Shown in pieces: positions 56,929 to 64,000 of a stretch of DNA of 64,000 nt. The DNA comes from Nephrocerus scutellatus (taxonomy: Eukaryota; Arthropoda; Insecta; Diptera; Pipunculidae). The stretch's first letter is position 1; every line of letters starts with the position of its first letter. Both the position numbers and the translations under genes were made by a program. The stretch covers positions 85,936,419-86,000,418 of the forward strand of contig OX352761.1 of NCBI GenBank assembly GCA_947095585.1. Direction: 5' to 3'. The notes beneath the pieces were generated by a model. That model was given only the letters and a program-made list of their open reading frames with translations, was not told the origin of the DNA and did not search any database.

Positions 56929-57500
56929 TCATATAACCGGATTACGTTATTTGGTAAAAAAAACACAATTTGGTTACTTTTTAAAAACAACTTTATTTTT
57001 ATTTGCAAAGTTCTTTATTTTACAACATCTACTCTTAACGGAGAAACTAAGACTAAATTTACAATCTTAATTGTCTTTTCATATTACTTTGTATTTCTGA
57101 TCTATTTCATCAGCATAATTCTGATTGGTTCAATAAATTGCCAACTTGCAATTTATTAATCCATAATTCTTCAAAACAATTCCCTTTAAATTGTATGGTG
57201 TGACCGGACGCCACTTTTACCTGTAAGTATTTAGTCAAAAACAATTCCAGGAAAACTGTCTGGATAAATGAAAAATGTCTTAAGTCAAACCGGAGCGGAA
57301 ATGCCATTACAATTAAAGTATTTATGAAATTATTCCATTCGTCAATAATTCGTGTTTCGTGTTTTACTTTGTGGATGCATTTCCCATCCACTGTTAATTT
57401 TGCTGATGCAATAGATTTACAGTTTTATTATTTACTTATTGTTTTTATGAATTCTTCGATTTTTTCAGGTTTTGAATATCTAGCAGGGTTCGTATATGTA
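56929..57500 (-). repeat. Provirus 3' LTR
   Basis: Matches 62733-63315 with small indels and substitutions; for example TCATATTACTT is present only here (57078). Its proximal end overlaps the env C-terminal frame, as known for relatives of 17.6/297. Confidence 0.88.
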
Positions 57501-57712
57501 ACTACCCCCTCCTTTATTTTAGAATTCTCCTGAATTCTATTGTTTAATTTAATTTTTATATTTTTATGTTTTTTCAAAATAATAAAGATTAAAATAAGTA
57601 TTGTAAGTATTATTATTATGTTACACCCATATGTTAATTTGGTGTGGTATTTTAATGTTTTTATATTTTTTATGTTATTTATGTTCTCTGTTTCAATTTC
57701 ATGAAACGTCAT
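57428..57712 (-). pseudogene. Env C-terminal part, transmembrane segment
   Basis: A hydrophobic helix (IIIILTILILIFIIL) followed by a Lys-rich cytoplasmic tail ending in the LTR. The layout fits the membrane anchor of an insect errantiviral envelope. The frame is not continuous with the next env piece. Confidence 0.6.
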
Positions 57713-58184
57713 TTTGTGTGAAAAATTTCTTACTATGTCTATGTTTTCAATAATTTGTTTTTCTTTAATGTTCTCAATTATATTTAAAAAATAATAATCT
57801 TTTATCCTGACTGAACAGTTATTAAAATTTACTATATAATTTCCGTCTAATACAATTTTTTCAAAATTACAAGTTTGATTTATCGTATTGCATTTTTAAT
57901 TAATATTGTGTCTAAATCTAATTGTATTATTTCTAAGTCTGTATTTCTTGCTAGTTGACAATTATTCTTTATTATACAGTGATTACTTAATTTTAAATTC
58001 TTTAAATGTTTATTTTCTTCAAACTTATATGTTTTATTTTCAAACTCAATCATTTTTTAACTTATTGAGTTTATTTCTTCATTGTGAAATTTGGTAGTGG
58101 GACAATATATCTTAACTTAACTGTTATAAATGTTTTGGGTATTTTTATGCCAAAAATTAGACATGTATTATTAAGATATGTTGT

Positions 58185-58688
58185 TCATATCTGAATATGT
58201 TTTAATTTATTATAATCAATTTCATATTTTCTTATTTCATTGCTGGTTAGAATACTTGGATGTACCATCCCGTATTGTGCAGAAATAATATTGTCTTGTA
58301 AATGTTCTATTTTATTTTTAATAAGTTGTATATTTGATAATTGTTCTAAGTATATATATTTTTTATTTTCAGTTTCGAGCAATTTATTTATGGAATTTAA
58401 TTCTTTTTCTATTATATTTCTATCATTTTTTACAATAATTTTTAAGTTATTTAAAGTCTCATTAAAATAATTATTAATTAAAACTTGTCGGTCGTTATTA
58501 TTTTCTATTTCGTCAATTTTAAAAAGATGTTTTTGAATACTCTGTCTGTCTTCGTCGTCCATAGTTCCAAACAACCATTTTGACATGCTACTTATACCGT
58601 TAATAAGTCCGCGTCTTTGTCTGTTTTGTTTTGGTATCAAAGTACCCAATTTATTTCTAGCGTCTGATAATTCTATCGGGTGTTTCAA
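58185..58688 (-). pseudogene. Env central part with furin-type site
   Basis: RQRR followed by GLINGI is the surface/transmembrane cleavage site and fusion-peptide start of errantiviral (baculovirus F-like) envelopes. A long helical, Asn-rich coiled-coil region follows (NNYFNETLNNLKIIV). The frame is cut on the upstream side by the mariner-like insertion at 58674 and ends at a stop at 58185. Described only; not functional. Confidence 0.75.
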
Positions 58689-59266
58689 CAGGTGCGCTTC
58701 AACTTTTCTCCGATAGGGACGGCGAACGACGCAATATTTTTTATTGTTCTTTTGTCATTTGGAAACTTCATTAGTATACATTTCATCATGGAACGCTACA
58801 CATGTGAACAGCGATTGCAAATCGTGCAAATTTTTTATCAAAATAATCGTTCTGTTGCCGCTACTTTAAATGCAGATTTTCACCGAAAAATCATCTTCAG
58901 CGATGAGGCTCACTTTTGGCTAGAAGGATTTGTCAACAAGCAAAATATGCGTTACTGGGCAGAAAGCAACCCACACGTGATTCATGAGGCACCGTTGCAT
59001 CCCGAAAAAGTCACTGTTTGGTGCGGATTACATGCCGGCGGCGTCATTGGGCCATATTTTTTCATCGACGATAACGATCGCACGTTCAAAGATTGGACTT
59101 CGTAAAACGTGCACGCGGTGGTCATGCAAAAGAAATCGAGTTTCATACTTAAATGTATCATATGTATGTGTTCAAATTCGTTAATTAAAAAAAAGTTAGT
59201 TCAAAAGTCGAACAGTTTGTGTTTTATTCCAAAAAAAAGTTGAAGTGCCCTTATTGAAAAACCCTA
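58674..59266 (+). mobile_element. Mariner/Tc1-like element, internally deleted, inserted in env
   Basis: Imperfect TIRs: left GGGTGTTTCAACAGGTGCGC, right (inverted) GGGTTTTTCAATAAGGGCAC, with TA at both limits. The frame 58788-59105 starts MERYTCEQRLQIVQIFYQNN (HTH) and jumps to FSDEAHFWLEG, EAPLHPEKVTVWCGL and GPYFF (catalytic core around the second Asp), then stops. The first catalytic Asp and the linker are deleted. Confidence 0.88.
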
Positions 59267-59491
59267 TAATTGAAGTATTTCTTTATTTTTTGTTTTCATT
59301 AAAACTATGTTGTATGTCATTTGGTCCAATATGCTTTCTATTTCATTTAAGTTTACTATATGTAGTATTATGTCCGATTCCTTAACTATCTCTTGATTTT
59401 TCATATAAATATCTACGTATCCTGCTTGTTCTGTAAGTCGCTTTGTTATTATTAGTCCCTCAGTCGGTAGTGTCATCAGGAGTATTATCAA
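59264..59491 (-). pseudogene. Env N-terminal part
   Basis: A hydrophobic start (MIILLMTLP, signal-peptide-like), then a surface-domain N-terminus (ITKRLTEQAGYVDIYM). It is interrupted by the mariner-like insertion. It begins 13 bp downstream of the pol stop, the normal order for these elements. Confidence 0.6.
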
Positions 59492-59504
59492 TATTGTCAG
59501 TATC

Positions 59505-60125
59505 TTAAAATTTTAGAGGTCTTTTAACATTACATGGATGTACTTTTTCTAGTTTTGCTTTCTTATATTTAGGTTGTTCTTTATGCCTGACTGCCTTATA
59601 GTTTTGTATGAATCCTTCTGCTCTTTCTTCTCTATAGTCTTCTCTAAACTTATTTAGTTTATCTATTACTTTTCTTTTGTTATCTTCTAAAAATTTTCTG
59701 ATCTTTTCTTCATCAACCTTTCCTTGTTGAACTTCATTAGGTGTGCATTTAATAGTCGAATGATAACGCTCGTTGTAATTTCTAACTGTTCTCTGGATTA
59801 ACTGTTTTATTGGTAATTCCCTTTTCATTTTATACAATATTCTAAATTTCTCTGCTATTGTATTATGTAATCGCTCTATATCGGCTTTACCTGTATGGGT
59901 GTTAGGTTTTGTCAGATGTAATTCTATATTCTCACTATCCAAAAATTCCTTTATCCTTATAACCTTAAATTCATTATCTGCTACTATTTTCTTTGGCTTT
60001 CCTATTTTAGTTAAATGGTCTTCTAGTTGTTCGATGATACTTATGTGATTCCTATCATTCAAAGGATAAGCTGCACCAAATTTAGAAAATTTATCTATTA
60101 TGGTCAAAAATCGAAATCCTTTCAT
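59505..60125 (-). pseudogene. Integrase catalytic core and C-terminal region
   Basis: Retroviral-type integrase: TIIDKFSKFGAAYPL (first Asp), KKIVADNEF (second Asp) and TGKADIERLHNTIAEK (Glu), then ELPIKQL and NYNERYHSTIKCTPNEV. It ends in a basic tail VHPCNVKRPLKF. All three catalytic acidic residues are present. It is separated from the upstream pol frame by about 25 bp and a frame change near 60140. Confidence 0.9.
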
Positions 60126-60149
60126 AACGTAAGTATCAATATGCAGTAT

Positions 60150-61679
60150 TTAATTTTTACTCGATGGTGTTTCTGTAACCGCAAATTTTTGTTTAATTGG
60201 ATTCCTATCATATTTTACTTCTTGGCATAAATCACATTGGTTAATTACTAACTGAATCAACTCTAATAGTTTTGGGTAATATATCTTATTTTTAATTTGA
60301 TTGTAAGTTTCAAGGATGCCTGAGTGTACACTTTCTCTAAGATGATAAAAGGATATTTGTTTAACTGCTTCAGTCTCTGTTTCTATATCTTGAGCTCTTA
60401 TTGTGCATTTAGTAAATTTTATTTGTCTATCATTAGAGAACATTTCTATTAATTTTTCCTGAACTACATTGTAACTTTGTTCGGATAGTTCTGAATATAT
60501 TCCAATCTTTCCTTTTTTAATATATTTTCTGAATATTTCACCGATTATTTCAAACTCGCTTTCTGCTATAAAAATTATTCGTTTGTTATGTATCATCTTG
60601 CATTCTTCTATTTTATTATTAGTTAGTATAATCTGTGTTTTGTACTTATTTACTAATTCTTCTTTAATATAAAAGTGATCCTGTAGATTTTCTATTGCTG
60701 AATGAACTGTTTCCATTGATGTATTATCATCTTCTACATTGTTTATTATATTAAAATTAATTTCATTATTCTTCTGACCTGTATCTACTTCATTTTCTAT
60801 TCTACTCAAAAAATCTGCTACCCTATTTTCTTTTCCTTTTATATATTCTATGTCAAAATCATATTCGCCCAATTTCAATATCCATCGTTGATGTCTTGGC
60901 GACATATATTTTCCTTTATATTTCGTGTGTAAAAAGTTGATGGGTTGATGGTCCGTAAAAATTTTGAATCTTCGTCCGTAAAGATATGGTCGTAAGTAAT
61001 TTACGCTCCATAGAATTGCCAAAAATTCTTTGTCTGTTGCTGAATAGTTTCTCTCGTGGTTATTTAATGTCCTAGATACAAAACAAATGGGATGTCCTTC
61101 TTGCGAAAGAACGGCCCCTATTGCATAATTCGAAGCATCGGTTGTAAGCGTGAATTGCTTTTCAAAATTTGGATATCTCAAAATTGGATGTGAGATAATG
61201 AGGGATTTTAATTTTTCAAAAGCTTCTATGTACATTGGATCTTTTATATTTATTTTTACTCCTTTCTTTAAGTATTTTGTTATAGGTTGGGCTACCTTGG
61301 CGTAATCCTTAACAAATTTTCTATAGTATCCTGTTAACCCTAAGAAGCTTTTTATTTGTTTCTCTGTTTTTGGGATTTCTAATGATTGTATTACTTTTAT
61401 TTTATCTGGGTTTGGTTTAAGTCGTTCTTTTGTAAGTATATGTCCTAGAAACTCTGTCTCTTTTTTCATGAAATTGCATTTATCAATTTGAATTTTTAAA
61501 TTTGCCTGTTCTAAAACTTTAAAAATGTCTGTTATGGCTTTTATATGTTCGCTCAAAAATGTACTAAAAATTAATATGTCGTCTAAATAAACTACACATG
61601 TTTTGTTTATGAAATCTCTTAACGTCTCGTTCATTAGTCGTCGGAATGTCGCTGGTGCATTCTTTAAAACAAACGGCAT
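60150..61679 (-). pseudogene. Reverse transcriptase, RNase H and integrase zinc region
   Basis: A 509-residue open stretch: NAPATFRRLMNETL, VVYLDDILIFS (catalytic YLDD), the thumb GLTGYYRKFVKDYAK, RNase H TTDASNYAIGAVLSQ ... TDHQPINFLH, then the integrase HHCC region (HLRESVHSG ... CDLCQEVK). The N-terminal RT motifs are in another frame (next entry). The longest intact coding stretch in the window. Confidence 0.93.
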
Positions 61680-61884
61680 TCTTATGAATTCATAAAGTCC
61701 ATGTGGGGTAACGAAAGCTGTTTTTTGTCTATCTTTTTCTCTAATTAAATCTGATGATATCCTTTAGCTAAGTCTATTGTCGTGAAATATTGAGCCCTTC
61801 CTAGCTTGTCTAGAATTGAATCTATATTGGGCAGCGTAAATTTGTCATCTATTGTGATTTCGTTTAATTTTCTGTAATCAACCA
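61680..61884 (-). pseudogene. RT N-terminal part, frameshifted
   Basis: [20 protein letters not shown] and [14 protein letters not shown] (first catalytic Asp of RT) are readable. A small deletion near 61755 puts the following KDRQKTAFVTPHGLYEF out of frame. Confidence 0.85.
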
Positions 61885-62340
61885 CTAGTCTGTATTTTTG
61901 TTTTCCGGAATTATCCATTTTTTAGTTACAACTATCAAAGGACTGGCATATCTTGAACCTTGACTAAGGTCAATGTAGTGATCACCTGTATAGTATATTA
62001 TTAATTCGTCCGACTTATATTTAATTTCTTGAATTTCTGTCAATAATTCATTAACATTATTTACCTTAAGATTTGATATCTTCCTGTAGAGTTGGTGTGG
62101 TTCAATATCAGGACGATACCGTAGTTTCAGTGTTTCCTTTATTAGCGGCCAGTTGTCTGGTTCCGGAATATTGATTATCACGTTCTTGGCTGGGCCTTGT
62201 ATAGTTCTATAAAAAATGGCTTTTATAGCTTCCTTCTTTAATTCCTCATCCATTATTGTTGATAGTAGGTACTCCACACTGCTCAGGAATAAATTGATTG
62301 TGATTTCTTCGATACCCGTAAACACTGGTAGATATGCCAC
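61885..62340 (-). pseudogene. Gag fused in frame to start of RT by deletion
   Basis: The N-terminal about 125 residues are gag (FYRTIQGPAKNVIINIPEPD ... LKLRYRPDIEPHQLYRKISN). The last part reads [13 protein letters not shown], a motif normally just inside RT. The gag C-terminus, protease and linker are deleted (expected size of several hundred residues). Confidence 0.75.
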
Positions 62341-62712
62341 ATTTTTGAGCTTGTTTCTCCATTGTTCGGTTTTTGTCGAATATTCGTTGCCTTTTAGAAC
62401 TTGTTTTCAAAAAATTTAAGAAAGGATTGTGGCGTCCACTTGACATCAATGTTCACTACACTATATAGTGGTGTTCACTTTTTCTAAATGTTCGCTGCAC
62501 AATTATTTTATTTATATAGTGGTGTTCAATTTTTTTTTTTTAATTGTTCACTGCACTATTTTGTGTTTTATCAATTGGTTTTTGTAGTGTCTATTTATAA
62601 TTGTAAGAGCTCACTGCACTATTGTGGTGTTTCACTTCAATTTTAATAAATGCCCACTGTACAAAATTTACTTTAATTCGGTTCGTATCACTGGATCCTT
62701 TTACTCACTAGG
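62341..62712 (-). other. Provirus leader with repeated CACTATATAGTGGTGTTC
   Basis: Three to four diverged repeats of a CACTGCAC(T)ATT...GTGTTCA motif (62452-62660) lie between primer site and gag. No reading frame. Confidence 0.6.
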
Positions 62713-62730
62713 ATCCTACCGACTGCGCCA
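62713..62730 (-). promoter_or_regulatory. tRNA primer-binding site
   Basis: Minus-strand TGGCGCAGTCGGTAGGAT, two bases inside the 5' LTR, matching the tRNA-Ser 3' end used by 17.6/297-type elements. Confidence 0.88.
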
Positions 62731-62732
62731 TT

Positions 62733-63315
62733 CATATAACCGGATTACGTTATTTGGTAAAAAAAACACAAATGTTTTACACAATTTGGTTACTTTTTAA
62801 AAACAACTTTATTTTTATTTGCAAAGTTCTTTATTTTACAACATCTACTCTTAACGGAGAAACCAAGACTAAATTTACAATCTTAATTGTCTATTTGTAT
62901 TTCTGATCTATTTCATCAGCATAATTCTGATTGGTTCAATAAATTGCCAACTTGCAATTTATTCATCCATAATTCTTCAAAACAATTCCCTTTAAATTGT
63001 ATGGTGTGACCGGACGCCACTTTTACCTGTAAGTATTTAGTCAAAAACAATTCCAGGAAAACTGTCTGGATAAATGAAAAATGTCTTAAGTCAAACCGGA
63101 GCGGAAATGCCGTTACAATTAAAGTATTTATGAAATTATTCCATTCGTCAATAATTCGTGGAATTGTTAAATGTTTTACTTTGTGGATGCATTTTCCATC
63201 CACTGTTAATTTTGCTGATGCAATAGATTTACAGTTTTATTATTTACTTATTGTTTTTATGAATTCTTCGATTTTGTCAGGTTTTGAATATCTAGCAGGG
63301 TTCGTATATGTAACT
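62733..63315 (-). repeat. Provirus 5' LTR
   Basis: Starts AGTTACATATACGAACCCTG (minus strand, from 63315). It carries an insertion (ACAAATGTTTTACACAATTTG, 62768) and other differences from the 3' LTR. Confidence 0.9.
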
Positions 63316-63640
63316 CGAGCGCGATTTACCACCCTAAATGCGTTTGATTATTAAAAAGTTAAATTGTGCACAAGTTGAATTCGTTTAATTATAAAAAAGT
63401 TAAACTTACTTTTTAAGAAAGAACCTAACCTAAAGAAAGAATACAAAAGTTATATAAAATTGGAAAATATTTAAAAAAAAACTTAAACAACGAAAAACGA
63501 TATACGGTACAATTAAAACCACGCCTACGCAAATACAATATTAAACGCATTTAGGGTGGTAAATCGCGAGCGCGATTGTTTTTTGTCCAATTAAAACCAT
63601 GCCAACGCAAATAAAATATTAAATATTAAATTAAATATTA
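63316..63640. mobile_element. Inverted-repeat element, larger part, host site of the provirus
   Basis: CGAGCGCGATTTACCACCCT ... AAATGCGTTT at 63316-63350 is mirrored by AAACGCATTTAGGGTGG ... CGCGAGCGCG at 63545-63577. The right end continues AAAACCATGCCAACGCAAAT. The missing left outer end is the stub at 56901-56928. Confidence 0.8.
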
Positions 63641-63654
63641 AATACACAAGTTAA

Positions 63655-63745
63655 ATTGTGCAAGTTAAATTGTTTCCCAGGGGAATTGTGGCAAGTGGAA
63701 TTGTGCCAGTGGAATTGTGTCCAGTGGAATTGTGCTAGTGGAATC
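63655..63745 (+). repeat. 16-bp minisatellite, GTGGAATTGTGCCA
   Basis: Four to five copies, same array as 55425-55530. Confidence 0.85.
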
Positions 63746-63769
63746 GTCCGGTTACCGAATAAAAGCCTT

Positions 63770-64000
63770 GTAGATAGTAGCCAGATCAGAGAGAGTGAAA
63801 TATTTCTTGCATAGGGTTAGAAAACCTAAACATTTCGCAGCATTTTTTGGCGACGGTAAATATGTGGTCATTCCAACGAAGCTTGTCGTTAACGCACATA
63901 CCGAGAATTGCGAGATTTTCTGTTTCCTCTATGCAAGTGCCATTCATGGATAATTGCATGGGATTTGAGATTCGCTTAGACGACAGTATTCGGTTTTGGA
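63770..64000 (-). pseudogene. LINE post-RT fragment, runs off window
   Basis: Minus strand: NGTCIEETENLAILGMCVND followed by KLRWNDHIFTVAK, then KCLGFLTLCKKYFTLSDLAT in another frame, typical of the region after RT in jockey/CR1-like LINEs. Nearly the same sequence occurs at 19085-19200 beside the RT fragment, so both probably belong to one family. Confidence 0.75.

Larger units (their letters stand above)
56929..63315 (-). mobile_element. Errantivirus-like (gypsy group, env-bearing) provirus, degenerate
   Basis: Minus-strand element with LTRs of about 570-585 bp at both ends. The 5' LTR starts AGTTAC and is followed by a primer site TGGCGCAGTCGGTAGGAT (62713-62730, minus strand), the tRNA-Ser type used by the 17.6/297 lineage of insect errantiviruses. 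Order is gag, pol, env. Breaks: gag is joined directly to RT with nucleocapsid and protease missing; there is a frameshift in RT near 61755 and a frame break before the integrase core; env is scattered and split by a mariner insertion. Not functional. Confidence 0.9.

Noticed and set aside
57110..57391. 93-residue frame, repeated at 62916-63203, as a gene
   Set aside because: Lies inside both LTRs of the provirus and differs by indels between them.

Overview
This AT-rich eukaryotic window is almost entirely transposable-element (TE) sequence. It surrounds one ordinary gene and one partial gene. Short introns of 63-72 bp, an errantivirus-like element, BEL/Pao, Harbinger, pogo/Tigger, hAT and mariner remnants, and a tRNA-derived SINE point to a fly, probably a higher fly of the tephritid type. 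That assignment is inference. The host genes are on the minus strand at 31.5-33.7 kb: a complete two-exon IMP4 (U3 snoRNP, rRNA processing), followed by the last exons of an NDOR1-like diflavin reductase (cytosolic Fe-S assembly). The flavodoxin half of NDOR1 is not visible.

Layout. 1-15903: a head-to-tail array of a 5,407-bp unit (two full-length units and most of a third), almost without divergence. Each unit carries a Harbinger transposase gene (minus) split by a Tigger/Jerky-like element (plus), a small ORF, a SINE tail and an inverted minisatellite. 15.9-23.0 kb: minisatellite, foldback and long-TIR miniature elements, and two decayed non-LTR retrotransposons. 23.0-30.9 kb: a BEL/Pao element with both LTRs, its protease region split by about 3.8 kb of later insertions (an RTE-like LINE, a subrepeat element, a hAT-type MITE, a TIR transposon). 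30.9-33.8 kb: the host genes. 34-36.9 kb: SINE and dispersed repeats. 36.96-44.11 kb: a tandem segmental duplication with a readable history (AGCC microhomology at the junction, an 885-bp insertion in one copy, MITEs nested in MITEs with perfect 8-bp target duplications). 44.2-50.0 kb: a hAT-type element, a 119-bp tandem array, SINE copies, and a TIR element holding a foldback. 50-56.5 kb: LTR-like segments, a 188-bp duplication, a degenerate ~140-bp array, a gag fragment and a 310-bp duplication. 56.9-63.3 kb: a degenerate errantivirus-like provirus (minus) with both LTRs, a tRNA-Ser-type primer site, env remnants and a mariner-like insertion in env; it sits inside another inverted-repeat element. 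The window ends in a LINE fragment.

There is no operon logic or gene pathway here beyond the IMP4/NDOR1 pair. The value of the window is its layered insertion history, several non-autonomous families that can be bounded from the sequence, and the unusual state of NDOR1. All TE coding regions are broken, apart perhaps from Harbinger, which retains most of its reading frames.
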